This document shows, piece by piece, positions 8,033 to 16,956 of a stretch of DNA of 64,000 bases. Positions within the stretch are counted from its first letter, which is position 1. Each line of letters opens with the position of its first letter. A model generated the notes under the pieces. That model was not told the origin of the DNA, searched no databases, and saw only the letters and a program-made list of their open reading frames with translations. The stretch is from Streptomyces bluensis (lineage in GTDB: Bacteria > Actinomycetota > Actinomycetes > Streptomycetales > Streptomycetaceae), in assembly GCF_014650715.1 (NCBI RefSeq), contig NZ_BMVM01000017.1:1-64000 (forward strand), given 5' to 3'. Made by a program: the position numbers and the translations under genes.

Positions 8033-8983
8033 TCATCCGGCGGATCGGTCTGCGGATCGGTCTGCGGATCGGTCTGCGGCCTGCGCCCGGTATCGCCCCG
8101 GTGTGGTGCCGAACTCCCTCTGGAAGGCATGGGAGAGCGCGTACGGGCTGCCGTAGCCGACTCGGCCGGCGATGGCGGCCAGGGTGTCCGGGGTGTCCCG
8201 GAGCAGGGTGGCGGCGAGGATCAGGCGCCACCACGTGAGGTACGCCATCGGAGGGCGGCCGACCAGGGTGGTGAACCGGCGCGCCAGGGTGGGACGGGAG
8301 ACGCCCGCCTCCGCGGCCAGGCTGTCGTTGCTCCACGGCGCGGCCGGGTTCGAGTGCAGCGCCCGCAGCGCGGCAGCCGTCACCGGGTCGCCCAGTGCGC
8401 TGGGCCAGGCTCCGCTGGTGGCCTCGGTCATCCAGGAGCGGATCATGTAGACGAGGAGGAGATCGAGCAGGCTCGGCAGCGCGATGCAGGAGCCGGGCTG
8501 CCTCTCGTCCAGCTCACCGGCGAGCAGGTCGATCGCGGCACGGAGTTCGAGGTGGCTGCCCACGCGGTTGGGGAGGTGGACGACCTCGGGCAGCTCCGCC
8601 ATGAGCGGGTGGATGCGGCTGCAGTCGAGCCAGTACTTGCCGCAGAGCATCTCCGTGTCGTCACGATCAGGCAGGGCTCGCGGCCCCGTCTCCTCAAGCC
8701 ATTGCTCGAACGGCACCGCCTTCTCCTGCGCGACCGCCGCGTCGACCGGGGAGTCGGCGATCACATGACCTGCGCCATGAGGCAGCAGCACCGCGTCGCC
8801 CACGCCGAGACGCACCGGGGCGCCGCCGTCGGGCAGGAGCCAGCACCTGCCCTTCAGGACGACGTAGAAGCCCGCGCCGTCGTACGGGTCCAGCCGCGCG
8901 CACCAACTCCCCCTCGTCCGCACCCGGTGGGACCACGGGTGCCCGAGGTGCACGACCGAGATCGCGTCGCTCACCACATCCAT
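8033..8983 (-). CDS. AraC-family transcriptional regulator with N-terminal cupin domain
   Basis: Residues 1-180 form a cupin-type effector domain (GAGFYVVLKGRCWLLPDG, then VGDAVLLPHGAGHVIAD). Residues about 205-300 carry two HTH motifs (NDSLAAEAGVSRPTLARRF; LAAIAGRVGYGSPYALSHAF) and the usual FGTTPGRYR end. The gene is divergent from the MBL hydrolase-MFS pair across a 100-base gap, which it most likely controls. The C-terminus ends in three copies of ADRS encoded by a perfect 12-bp tandem repeat (8041-8076), a recent-looking extension beyond the normal family end. Confidence 0.9.
   Translation of the reverse strand: MDVVSDAISVVHLGHPWSHRVRTRGSWCARLDPYDGAGFYVVLKGRCWLLPDGGAPVRLGVGDAVLLPHGAGHVIADSPVDAAVAQEKAVPFEQWLEETGPRALPDRDDTEMLCGKYWLDCSRIHPLMAELPEVVHLPNRVGSHLELRAAIDLLAGELDERQPGSCIALPSLLDLLLVYMIRSWMTEATSGAWPSALGDPVTAAALRALHSNPAAPWSNDSLAAEAGVSRPTLARRFTTLVGRPPMAYLTWWRLILAATLLRDTPDTLAAIAGRVGYGSPYALSHAFQREFGTTPGRYRAQAADRSADRSADRSAG
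8041..8076. repeat. Perfect 12-bp tandem repeat, three copies, in the AraC gene end
   Basis: CGGATCGGTCTG is repeated three times without change. It is in frame on the minus strand and encodes the repeated ADRS tail of the regulator. Confidence 0.95.
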
Positions 8984-9083
8984 CCGCCCAGCGTATCTGC
9001 CGTATAGAGCGTGAGACGGATTCTTATTTCATTGAGCCGGATGCGCATTGAGGGGCTCGTTCCGCCTTCCTAAGGTCGAGCAC

Positions 9084-10010
9084 ATGACGAACGAGGACGA
9101 GAACGAGAACGAGAGCGTGCGGAGCTTGGTGCTGGGGGATGTCGAGGTCATCCGGGTCGTTGAGTGGCACAGACCGTTCGCGCCCACCTCCGGCATGTTC
9201 TCAGGAGCCACTGCCGACGTCTGGAAGGACAACGAGGGCTGGCTGGCACCGGACCACTGGGAGCCGGACAGCGATCTGGCGGTCCTCGCTCTGCAGACGT
9301 GGGTGCTGCGCAGCGGCGGGCGGACCGTCCTGGTCGACACGGGAGCGGGCAACGGGCGCGAACGGCCGGGCATGCCGCCGTTCCACCAGTGCCAGGGTGA
9401 TTTCCTCGGCCTTCTGGCGAGGGCCGGCGTTCGCCCGGAGGACGTCGACGTCGTCGTCAACACCCACCTCCACGTCGATCACGTCGGCTGGAACACCGTC
9501 GACGCGGACGGGGAGTGGGTACCGACGTTCCCCAACGCCCAGTACCTCATTCCGGCCGCCGACGACTTCCACTACGGCCCCGACAATGGATACGGGAACG
9601 GTCTGCAAGAGGTCGACCGGCTGATCTACGAGGACAGTGTCGCGCCCGTCCACCACGCCGGACAGGCCGTGCTGTGGGACGGCCTCCACCGCATCGACGA
9701 GCACCTCACCCTGGAGTCCGCGCCCGGCCACACTCCCGGTTCGTCCGTGCTGCGCCTCGCATCGGGGAGCGACCGAGCGGTCTTCGTCGGAGATCTGCTG
9801 CACAGCCCGGTGCAGATCCTCCAGCCCTGCTGCAACAGCAACGCCTGTCTGGCCCCGGAACAGGCGGTGGCCAGTCGCCGTCGGATTCTCGGGCGGGCAG
9901 TCGACGAACGGGAGCTGCTCGTCCCCGCGCACTTCGGTGGCGCGGGTGCCGTGGAAGTCCGACGGGACGGTAGCGGGTTCGCCCTCGGCGCCTGGGCGGC
10001 AACGTCGTGA
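9084..10010 (+). CDS. MBL-fold metallo-hydrolase
   Basis: The metal-binding motif HLHVDHVGW (about residues 137-145), a second metal site at APGHTPGSS and a third at FVGDLLHSPVQ define the metallo-beta-lactamase fold with two metal ions. The length (308 aa) suits the lactonase/arylsulfatase-like hydrolases of this group; the substrate cannot be read from sequence. ATG 9084 is chosen because the Asp/Glu-rich start (MTNEDENENE) follows an AAGG at 9073-9076; an upstream in-frame start at 9048 is possible. The stop overlaps the MFS gene start by GTGA, and the pair diverges from the AraC regulator, suggesting inducible breakdown and export of one compound. Confidence 0.85.
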   Translation: MTNEDENENESVRSLVLGDVEVIRVVEWHRPFAPTSGMFSGATADVWKDNEGWLAPDHWEPDSDLAVLALQTWVLRSGGRTVLVDTGAGNGRERPGMPPFHQCQGDFLGLLARAGVRPEDVDVVVNTHLHVDHVGWNTVDADGEWVPTFPNAQYLIPAADDFHYGPDNGYGNGLQEVDRLIYEDSVAPVHHAGQAVLWDGLHRIDEHLTLESAPGHTPGSSVLRLASGSDRAVFVGDLLHSPVQILQPCCNSNACLAPEQAVASRRRILGRAVDERELLVPAHFGGAGAVEVRRDGSGFALGAWAATS

Positions 10011-11512
10011 CGCACACGTCCACCGGGCGGCCCGCCACCGGAGCCGGCGCCGACGCTGATGTCGGCGCCGACGCCGGCTCGGCCCTCGTCCCGGTGCTCG
10101 CCTTCACGGGCATCGTGGTCGCGGTGATGCAGACCCTGCTCGTCCCGGTCGTCAAAGACCTGCCGCACCTGCTGGGCACCGAGCCGAGCAACGCCACCTG
10201 GGTCATCACCTCCACCCTGCTCTCCGGCGCCGTCACCACGCCGGTCGCGGGCCGCCTCGGCGACCTCTACGGCAAGCGCCGCATGCTGGTCCTCAGTCTC
10301 GCGGTGATGGTCGTCGGCGCGCTCGTCAGCGCGCTGACCAGCGACCTGCTCACGATGGTCGTGGGCCGCACCCTCCAGGGCTTCGCGATGAGCGCGATCC
10401 CCCTCGGCATCGGCCTGATGCGCGACCTGCTCCCCCGCGAAAAGCTCGACTCGGCGATGGCCCTGATGAGCACCTCCATGGGCGTCGGCGGCAGCCTCGC
10501 CCTGCCCGCCGCGGCCCTGGTCGCCCAGCACACCGACTGGCACGCCCTCTTCTACGGCGCCGCCGGCCTCGGCGTCCTCTGCATCGCCCTCACCCTCCTC
10601 GTCGTCCCCGAGTCCCCGACCCGCGCGCAGGGCACCTTCGACGTCCTCGGCGCGATCGGGCTGTCCTGCGGTCTCGTCCTCTTGCTGCTGCCGATCACCA
10701 AGGGCAGTGACTGGGGCTGGACCTCGGGCACCACGCTCGGCCTGTTCGCCGCGTCGGCGGTCGTGCTCGTCCTGTGGGGCGTGATGGAACTGCGGCTGAA
10801 GGCACCGCTGGTGGATCTTCGGAGCACGGCCTACCCGGCGGTGCTCTTCACGAACCTCGCCTCGATCATGGTCGGCTTTTCCTTCCTGGTCGTCTCCCTC
10901 GTCCTCCCCCAGTTGCTCCAGCTCCCCGAGTCCACCGGCTACGGTCTCGGGCAGTCGATGGTGGTCGCGGGCGTGCTCGTGGCGCCGCTCGGCCTGACCA
11001 TGATGCTCGCGACCCCCCTCTACGCCCGGCTGTCCGCGAGGTACGGCCCCAAGGTCACGCTGATCCTCGGCATGCTGATCATCGCGATCGGCTACGGCGC
11101 CGGCCTGGGCCTGATGAGCGCCCCCTGGCAGAGCCTCGTCGTCACCGTGATCCTGGGCCCGGGCATCGGCCTCGCCTACGCCTCACTCCCCGCCCTGATC
11201 GTCGGCGCGGTCCCCGCCTCGGAGACAGGCGCGGCGGGCGGACTCAACACCCTGATGCGCTCGATCGGCGCCTCGGTCTCCAGCGCCGTCATCGGCATGG
11301 TCCTCGCCAACACCGCGAACGACGTGAACGGGGTCGCGGTCCCGAGCCTGCACGGCTTCCGTGTCTCCTTCCTCATCGCGACGGGCGCGATGGTGATCGG
11401 CCTGCTCACCGCCCTGTTCCTGCCCGGGGCGCGCCCGCCGGGTGACGCTGTCCGAGCCCGGCGCGATCCGCACACGCAGCGGAACGCGCACCACGCCCCG
11501 GGCCTCCGCTGA
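10007..11512 (+). CDS. MFS transporter, EmrB/QacA (DHA2, 14-TM) type
   Basis: The GTG start overlaps the MBL stop. The 501-residue protein has about 14 hydrophobic segments and the MFS signature between TM2 and TM3 (GRLGDLYGKRRM), with motif-C-like Gly/Pro spacing in TM5 (MGVGGSLALPAAALVA). Proteins of this class export drugs and hydrophobic metabolites using the proton gradient. Its coupling to an MBL hydrolase under a divergent AraC regulator points to a small detoxification or self-resistance unit. The hairpin at 11492-11528 has the stop codon in its loop. Confidence 0.9.
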   Translation: MTHTSTGRPATGAGADADVGADAGSALVPVLAFTGIVVAVMQTLLVPVVKDLPHLLGTEPSNATWVITSTLLSGAVTTPVAGRLGDLYGKRRMLVLSLAVMVVGALVSALTSDLLTMVVGRTLQGFAMSAIPLGIGLMRDLLPREKLDSAMALMSTSMGVGGSLALPAAALVAQHTDWHALFYGAAGLGVLCIALTLLVVPESPTRAQGTFDVLGAIGLSCGLVLLLLPITKGSDWGWTSGTTLGLFAASAVVLVLWGVMELRLKAPLVDLRSTAYPAVLFTNLASIMVGFSFLVVSLVLPQLLQLPESTGYGLGQSMVVAGVLVAPLGLTMMLATPLYARLSARYGPKVTLILGMLIIAIGYGAGLGLMSAPWQSLVVTVILGPGIGLAYASLPALIVGAVPASETGAAGGLNTLMRSIGASVSSAVIGMVLANTANDVNGVAVPSLHGFRVSFLIATGAMVIGLLTALFLPGARPPGDAVRARRDPHTQRNAHHAPGLR

Positions 11513-11528
11513 GGGTGCCCGGGGCGTG
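11492..11528. terminator. Perfect 12-bp hairpin, probably bidirectional
   Basis: CACGCCCCGGGC (11492-11503) pairs exactly with GCCCGGGGCGTG (11517-11528); the 13-base loop contains the MFS stop codon. It separates the MFS gene from the convergent AhpD-like gene. Confidence 0.8.
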
Positions 11529-11542
11529 TGCCGCCACTCCCG

Positions 11543-12016
11543 TTATGCGAACTGGCCGGGCTGGTAGTCGCCGGCGGGCTGCTGGATGATGCAGTTCAGG
11601 CGGTTGTAGGCGTTGATGAGGGCGATCACGGCCACCAGGGCGGCGAGTTGCTCCTCGTCGTAGTGCTTGGCGGCGTTCGCCCAGACCTCGTCCGAGACAC
11701 CACCGGCCGCGTCCGCGAGGCGGGTGCCCTGCTCCGTCAGCTCCAGGGCGGCGCGCTCGGCATCGGTGAACACCTTCGCCTCCCGCCAGGCCGCGACCAG
11801 GTGGAGACGCTGCGCGGTCTCCCCCGCGGCCGCGGCGTCCTTGGTGTGCATGTCGGTGCAGAAACCGCAGCCGTTGATCTGGCTGGCGCGGAGCTTCACC
11901 AACTCCTGCGTCGCGGCCGGCAGGGTCGAGTCCGAGAGGACCTTGCCCGCCGAGTTGATGTACCGCAGGAACTTCCCCGCGAGCGGGTTGCCGAAGAGGT
12001 TCAGTCGAGCTTCCAT
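11543..12016 (-). CDS. Carboxymuconolactone decarboxylase family protein (AhpD-like alkylhydroperoxidase fold)
   Basis: The 157-aa protein has the all-helical AhpD/CMD core with the redox motif GCGFCTDMH (Cys-x-x-Cys-x-x-x-His, about residues 50-58), typical of peroxidase-type rather than decarboxylase members. The preceding LVKLRASQING is also typical. It likely reduces peroxides through the Cys pair as a trimer or hexamer in the cytoplasm. AGGAG lies a few bases before the ATG at 12016-12014. It appears monocistronic. Confidence 0.9.
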   Translation of the reverse strand: MEARLNLFGNPLAGKFLRYINSAGKVLSDSTLPAATQELVKLRASQINGCGFCTDMHTKDAAAAGETAQRLHLVAAWREAKVFTDAERAALELTEQGTRLADAAGGVSDEVWANAAKHYDEEQLAALVAVIALINAYNRLNCIIQQPAGDYQPGQFA

Positions 12017-12092
12017 GCTGGGCTCCTGTGTCGTTGTCGCCGGTTACACCTCACTGACGGATCGGCCCGGCGCGATGTGACACGGCGCGGAG

Positions 12093-12136
12093 GTCAGCTG
12101 GAGAAGGAAGTCAGCTGGAGAAGGAGGTCAGCTGGA
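12093..12136. repeat. 17-bp tandem repeat duplicating a gene's stop region
   Basis: A unit beginning GTCAGCTGGAGAAGGA occurs at 12093 and 12110 and partly at 12127, at 17-bp intervals. On the minus strand each copy reads TTCTCCAGCTGAC, that is, Phe-Ser-Ser-stop. The 3' end of the DUF4232 gene has thus been copied twice downstream of its own stop codon, in different frames. Confidence 0.9.
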
Positions 12137-12658
12137 GAACGGGACGGCGTCGGCGGGGTCGGCGTGCCAGTTGGTGGCGATGGGCCTGTCGACCGTGACG
12201 GTGCGGGGGAGGCCGAGGGTGATGGCGTTGACCTCGTCGCCCGCGACGGACAGGTGGAGCCGGTCGAACTGCCTGCCGTTGTTGTCGCTGGTCGTCTTGG
12301 GGTTGATGCCGGCGTAGGCGGCGGCGGAGCCGGAGAGAGTGACGCTCTCGCTGACGCCGTGCTCGGCCGGCGACACCTCGGTGTCGGCGGAGGAGCCGAA
12401 GGACGCGGAGGGGAAGACGCCCTCCAGGGAGCAGGTGACGCCGGACTTGGCCTTGGCGGTGACGAGGAGGTAGCCGCCCGCCTGGGTCTGCTCGCTGACC
12501 GTGAAGGTCAGGTCGTTGGTTGCGCAGGCCCGTACGTTCTCGCTCCGGCTGTCGGCGGTGGCAGTGGCGGTGGCGGTGGCGGTGAGGGCCACCGACGCGA
12601 CGGCGGCCAGGGCGAAGCGGGCGAGGCGGGCGGGGCGGGTGGCAAGGCGCGAACGCAT
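12128..12658 (-). CDS. Secreted DUF4232-type protein
   Basis: ATG 12658 is preferred over ATG 12670 because GGAGAT lies 5-8 bases before it. A Sec signal peptide (ARFALAAVASVALTATATAT) is followed by a mature region with two Cys (ACATNDLTF and VTCSLEGVF), which in DUF4232 proteins form a disulfide in a small beta-sandwich. The region NAITLGLPRTVTVDRPI near the end is also family-like. Members are exported or lipid-anchored and of unknown function; this one has no lipobox. It is divergent from the ABC operon at 12999. Confidence 0.8.
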   Translation of the reverse strand: MRSRLATRPARLARFALAAVASVALTATATATATADSRSENVRACATNDLTFTVSEQTQAGGYLLVTAKAKSGVTCSLEGVFPSASFGSSADTEVSPAEHGVSESVTLSGSAAAYAGINPKTTSDNNGRQFDRLHLSVAGDEVNAITLGLPRTVTVDRPIATNWHADPADAVPFSS

Positions 12659-12998
12659 CGAGATCTCCATGGTGCGGAAGTGGGTTCGTCCAGCGGGCTG
12701 CTTGGACGACCGCAGCTTGTTCCGCGATCCGTCCCGCCCGCCACAAAAGGCGGCCACTCCGGGACACCGGAACGGTGGAACGGGCGCTGACCAGCACGGA
12801 CGCTGACCGCCTGGAACGGGGTGCTGGGACGGGGAGCCGCCCGAGCGGCGAAAGATCGCGCACACGGTCCCGTTCCGGCATCTTGCCCGATATTCGCTCA
12901 TGCTGCGACACTTCGGAACCGCTGCCTGCCCGCGAACCTGTCGGTGCATCAGGCGCTGCCCCGCACGACCGGCTGATCTCGACAGCGAGGGAGTGGGT
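12659..12998. promoter_or_regulatory. Divergent intergenic region (340 bp)
   Basis: No gene is supported here. It must hold the promoters of the DUF4232 gene (minus) and the polyamine-type ABC operon (plus). The dyad TCCGG-GACA-CCGGA at about 12757-12770 is the clearest symmetric element and a possible operator. The plus-strand ribosome site GAGGGA (12987-12992) marks its right end. Confidence 0.4.
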
Positions 12999-14132
12999 GT
13001 GTCGCGTACGCGTAGACCGTCAGGTGTCAGAAGACCCAGGCAGGTTCCCATGGCCGCGGCGGCAGCCGTGCTCGCGCTCGTGCTCTCCGCCTGCGGCGGC
13101 GGCAACGAGCCGGCCGGAAGCGGCTCCGCCGCCCCCGCGAAGCTCGACCCCGAGGCGGACCTGAGCAAGCAGCGGCTCACCGTGTCGAACTGGGACGGCT
13201 ATATGCCGGAGGACCTGCCCGCCCGGTTCAAGTCCGCCGTCGGCACCCCCGTCACGGTCGCGAAGCACACGACCAACGAAGAGATCGTCGCCAAGCTGAC
13301 CGCCGCCTCCGGCAGCGGCATCGACGTGGCGTTCGTGTCGGGCCAGTACGCGCAGGCGCTCGCGGCGCAGGGGCTGCTCGAACCCATCCACCACGAACTG
13401 GTCCCCAACCTGACGAACCTGGACCCGCTGGCGTCCCGTCTCGCCCACGACAAGGGCAACACCTACTCCGTCCCCTACACCTGGGGCACCACAGGGCTCT
13501 GCTACCGCAAGGACCTCACCGGCTACACGCCCGACAGCTGGAACGATCTGCTGAAGCCGCGCGCCGCGCTGAAGAAGAAGATCACCATGCTGAAGACCGA
13601 GCGCTGGCTCTTCCTCCCCGCGCAGAAGGTGCTCGGCTACTCGGTGAACACGACGGACGGACAACAGCTCGCGCGCGTCAAGGAGTTGCTGCTCGACGCC
13701 AAGCAGGGGCTCCTCGCGTACGACGACACCACGTTCGGCGACCGGCTGAAGTCCGGGGAGGCCGCGCTGGTGGAGGCGTGGGACGGCTGGTGCCCGACCG
13801 ACGACAAGCGGATCGGGTTCGTGGTCCCCAAGGAGGGCAGCGACCTCTGGGCCGACACGATGGTCGTCCTCAAGTCGTCGAAGAACAAGGAGGCGGCGCA
13901 CGCCTTCATCAACTACGTCCTCGACGCGAAGACGCACTCCTGGGTCGCCTCGAACATCTTCTACAAGGTGCCCAACGCGGCGGCCATGGCGGAGGTCGAC
14001 CCCGGCCTGGTGAAGAAGTATCCGGCCCTCGCCATGACGCCCGAGAAGCTGCTGGAGGGTGAGTCGGCCGTCGACCTCGGGGACGCCACGGCGGACTACG
14101 CGCGGATCGTCACGGAAGTCACCGCGGGGTGA
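12999..14132 (+). CDS. Spermidine/putrescine-type ABC transporter substrate-binding lipoprotein (PotD-like)
   Basis: GTG 12999 follows GAGGGA by 6 bases. The signal ends in the lipobox LSAC near residue 30, so the protein should be lipid-anchored outside the membrane. The mature region is a PotD/PotF-like binding protein (LTVSNWDGYMPEDLPARF; VPYTWGTTGLCYRKD; ALVEAWDGW). PotD-type proteins bind polyamines in a cleft; the specificity here is inferred only from family resemblance. The stop overlaps the first permease by GTGA, opening a four-gene transporter operon in the order binding protein, permease, permease, ATPase. Confidence 0.85.
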   Translation: MSRTRRPSGVRRPRQVPMAAAAAVLALVLSACGGGNEPAGSGSAAPAKLDPEADLSKQRLTVSNWDGYMPEDLPARFKSAVGTPVTVAKHTTNEEIVAKLTAASGSGIDVAFVSGQYAQALAAQGLLEPIHHELVPNLTNLDPLASRLAHDKGNTYSVPYTWGTTGLCYRKDLTGYTPDSWNDLLKPRAALKKKITMLKTERWLFLPAQKVLGYSVNTTDGQQLARVKELLLDAKQGLLAYDDTTFGDRLKSGEAALVEAWDGWCPTDDKRIGFVVPKEGSDLWADTMVVLKSSKNKEAAHAFINYVLDAKTHSWVASNIFYKVPNAAAMAEVDPGLVKKYPALAMTPEKLLEGESAVDLGDATADYARIVTEVTAG

Positions 14133-15073
14133 TGGCCGGAGGCCGTGCGGGGGCGGGCCCGGTGACGCGTCGGCTGAAAACGGGCTCAGCGGCCTCCGGA
14201 GCGCGCACACGAACCGGCTCCGGAGCGCGCGCACGAGCCCGCCTCGTCCTGATCGGCCCCGGCTTCTCGTACCTGGTCGTCCTGCTGGTGCTGCCGCTGG
14301 CCCTGGTGATCGGCTACACCGCCTTCCGGCGGGGCCGGTTCGGCGGGATCGCGTACGAGGACGGGGTGACGGGTGACAACTTCGCGAGGATCGCCGACCC
14401 CCTGTACGCCGGCGTCCTCACGGACTCGCTGCGGATCGCGGGCATCACCACGGTGCTCGCGCTCGCCCTCGGCTACCCGACGGCGTACGCCATCACCCGG
14501 CTGACCGCACGGTGGCGTACGGTCGCGCTGGTCCTGGTCGTGCTGCCGTTCTGGACCAACTTCCTGGTCCGTACGTACGCCTGGATCGTGCTGCTGTCCG
14601 GCGAGGGCGTGGTCAACAGGGCCCTCACCGGCGTCGGGGTGACCGACCGGCCGCTGCGGCTGCTGTATACGGAGGGGGCCGTCGTCGTCGGGCTGCTCTA
14701 CGCCTACCTGCCGCTGATGGTGCTGCCGCTGTACGCGGCGATCGAGCGGGTCGATCGACGGCTCCTCGAAGCCTCGGCCGACCTGGGCGCGCGCCCGGTC
14801 CGTACGTTCTGCCGGGTGACGCTTCCGCTCACCCTGCCCGGCGTGCTGACCGGCTGCGTCTTCGTCTTCGTGCCCAGCCTCGGCAACTTCGTGGTCCCCG
14901 AGCTGCTGGGCGGCGGGCGTACGGTCATGGTCGGCAATCTGCTCAGGGACCAGTTCCTGACCGCGCGGGACTGGCCGTTCGGCTCGGTGCTGGCCCTCGC
15001 GCTCATGGCGTTCCTGGTCCTGCTGCTGATGGCGCAGGCCTGGGCCGGGCACCGGACGGGGAGTCGTCCCTGA
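14129..15073 (+). CDS. ABC transporter permease, PotB-like
   Basis: Six membrane segments are visible, and the cytoplasmic EAA loop reads EASADLGARPVRTFCRVTLP (about residues 212-231), where the ATPase docks. GTG 14129 overlaps the binding-protein stop; ATG 14132 is an alternative one codon on. An Arg/Gly-rich 45-residue N-terminal extension precedes TM1. It is the first of two permeases forming the heterodimeric channel with the next gene. Confidence 0.85.
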   Translation: MMAGGRAGAGPVTRRLKTGSAASGARTRTGSGARARARLVLIGPGFSYLVVLLVLPLALVIGYTAFRRGRFGGIAYEDGVTGDNFARIADPLYAGVLTDSLRIAGITTVLALALGYPTAYAITRLTARWRTVALVLVVLPFWTNFLVRTYAWIVLLSGEGVVNRALTGVGVTDRPLRLLYTEGAVVVGLLYAYLPLMVLPLYAAIERVDRRLLEASADLGARPVRTFCRVTLPLTLPGVLTGCVFVFVPSLGNFVVPELLGGGRTVMVGNLLRDQFLTARDWPFGSVLALALMAFLVLLLMAQAWAGHRTGSRP

Positions 15074-15843
15074 TGCGCCGGCCGGCAGCGCGACTTCCGC
15101 TGTGGCTGACGTACCTGTTCCTCTACACGCCCGTCGGCGTGCTCGTCGCGATGTCCTTCAACCGGTCCGAAAGCCCCTACGAGTGGGGCGGGTTCGGCAC
15201 CGGCTGGTACGGGACGCTGGCCCGCGACGACGAGGTGCTGAGAGGTCTGGCCAACACGGTGATCGTGGCGGTCGGCGCGACCGTCCTGTCCACGGTCCTC
15301 GGCACGCTCCTCGCCGTGGGGCTGGCCCGGCACGCGAGCCGGTCACGGCTGCTGTACGCCCTGTCGGTGATGCCCGCCGTCCTGCCGGACCTCGTGCTCG
15401 CGATCGGTCTGCTGGCCTTCTACTCGCTGATCTCGGCGACCCTCGGCCTGTACTCGGTCCTGCTCGCGCACTCCGTGTTCGGCCTGGCCTTCGTCACGGC
15501 CGTCGTCCGCACCCGGATCGCCCATGGCGACCCCTCGCTGGAGGAGGCCTCACGCGACCTCGGCGCGGGAGAGGTCAGTACGTTCCTGCGGGTGACCCTG
15601 CCGGGCCTCGCCCCGGGGATCGTGGCGGGCGCGCTGCTGGTGTTCACGCTCTCGCTCGACGAGTTCGTCATCGCCTTCTTCACCGCGGGACCCCAGGACC
15701 CCACCCTGCCGATCGTCATCTACTCGATGATCAGGTTCGGGGTGACCCCGGAGATCAACGCGCTCGCCACCGTCCTGCTGACGGTGAGTTTCACCGTGGT
15801 GATCGCGGCCCAGCGGATCAGCCGGCTCGCGGAGGCACCGTGA
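15073..15843 (+). CDS. ABC transporter permease, PotC-like
   Basis: The start ATG shares one base with the preceding stop (TGATG). The 256-aa product has six membrane segments and an EAA motif (EEASRDLGAGEVSTFLRVTL). Near the end, LSLDEFVIAFFTAGP is typical of PotC/PotI proteins, which pair with PotB in polyamine-type importers. The stop overlaps the ATPase start by GTGA, so all four transporter proteins are translationally coupled. Confidence 0.85.
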   Translation: MRRPAARLPLWLTYLFLYTPVGVLVAMSFNRSESPYEWGGFGTGWYGTLARDDEVLRGLANTVIVAVGATVLSTVLGTLLAVGLARHASRSRLLYALSVMPAVLPDLVLAIGLLAFYSLISATLGLYSVLLAHSVFGLAFVTAVVRTRIAHGDPSLEEASRDLGAGEVSTFLRVTLPGLAPGIVAGALLVFTLSLDEFVIAFFTAGPQDPTLPIVIYSMIRFGVTPEINALATVLLTVSFTVVIAAQRISRLAEAP

Positions 15844-16910
15844 TCCGTATCCATGAGGTCACCCGGCGGTTCGGCGACACCACCGCCCTGGACGCGGTGA
15901 GCCTGGACATCGCGGAGGGCGAGTTCTTCGCGCTGCTCGGCCCGAGCGGCTGCGGCAAGACGACCCTGCTGCGCGTCCTCGCCGGGTTCGAGACCCCGGA
16001 CAGCGGCACGGTCACCCTGGACGGCCGGGACCTGCTCGCCCTGGCCCCGCACCGACGGCCGGTCAATCTGATGTTCCAGTCCTATGCCCTGTTCCCGCAC
16101 ATGTCCGTGGAGAGGAACATCGCGTACGGGCTGGCGCGCGAAGGGCTGCCCCGGGCGGAGATCCGGGAACGGGTCACCGAGGTGCTCGACACGGTCGGAC
16201 TGACCGCCCTGGCCCGGCGACGGCCGCAGCAGTTGTCCGGCGGGCAGCGGCAGCGCGTCGCCCTGGCCCGCGCCATCGTCAAGCGGCCCCGCCTGCTGCT
16301 GCTCGACGAGCCGCTGTCGGCGCTCGACAAACAGGTCCGCGCGGAGATGCAGTTGGAGCTGAAGCGGCTGCAGCACGAGGCCGGCATCACCTTCCTCGTC
16401 GTCACGCACGACCAGGAGGAGGCGATGTCGCTCGCCGACCGGATCGCCGTCCTGGACGCGGGGCGCGTCCAGCAGGTCGACACGCCCGTCGAGCTGTACC
16501 GGCGCCCACGGGGCAGATTCGTCGCGGGCTTCGTCGGCGCCAACAACATCTTCGCCGGACGGCTGCTGGCCTCCGGCGGACTCGACGTGCCCGGTGTCGG
16601 CGTGCTGCCGGCGGCAGCCGGGGACGCGGCGAGCGGCGACATCACCGGGCTCGTCGCCGTACGTCCCGAGAACATCCGGTTCACCGACCCGGACGGCGAC
16701 GCTGACGCTCCGCTGCACGGCACGGTGCTGGACATCAGCTTCTTCGGCGGCTCCTCACGGATCGCGGTCACGGTTCCCGGCCTGGACCGGCCGGTCCTGC
16801 TCACCGCCCCGGGCCCGGCCCCCGTGGCCCCCGGCGCCCGCGTCGCACTGTCCTGGCACCCGGAGAGCGCCGTACTGATCGAGGAGACGGTCGAGACGAC
16901 GCACGGTTGA
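15840..16910 (+). CDS. ABC transporter ATP-binding protein, PotA-like
   Basis: The GTG start overlaps the permease stop. Walker A GPSGCGKTT, Q-loop (FQSYALFPH), signature LSGGQRQRVALARAI, Walker B LLLLDEPLSALD and the switch His in VVTHDQEEAM are all present and in order. The C-terminal third is a TOBE-type regulatory domain (VRPENIRF; GTVLDISFFGGSSR), as in PotA/MalK-type importers. It should energise uptake by the two permeases. The 3' end runs into a 16-bp tandem repeat containing the stop codon. Confidence 0.9.
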   Translation: MIRIHEVTRRFGDTTALDAVSLDIAEGEFFALLGPSGCGKTTLLRVLAGFETPDSGTVTLDGRDLLALAPHRRPVNLMFQSYALFPHMSVERNIAYGLAREGLPRAEIRERVTEVLDTVGLTALARRRPQQLSGGQRQRVALARAIVKRPRLLLLDEPLSALDKQVRAEMQLELKRLQHEAGITFLVVTHDQEEAMSLADRIAVLDAGRVQQVDTPVELYRRPRGRFVAGFVGANNIFAGRLLASGGLDVPGVGVLPAAAGDAASGDITGLVAVRPENIRFTDPDGDADAPLHGTVLDISFFGGSSRIAVTVPGLDRPVLLTAPGPAPVAPGARVALSWHPESAVLIEETVETTHG

Positions 16911-16945
16911 GACGACGCACGGTTCAGACGACGGTTGAGACGACG
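16894..16945. repeat. 16-bp tandem repeat with degenerate copies at the ATPase gene end
   Basis: GAGACGACGCACGGTT is present twice in succession and is followed by shortened copies (CAGACGACGGTT, GAGACGACGG). It spans the ATPase stop codon and ends just before the ribosome site of the glycosyltransferase, so it forms the whole intergenic spacer. Confidence 0.85.
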
Positions 16946-16956
16946 GGAGAAGGCCC

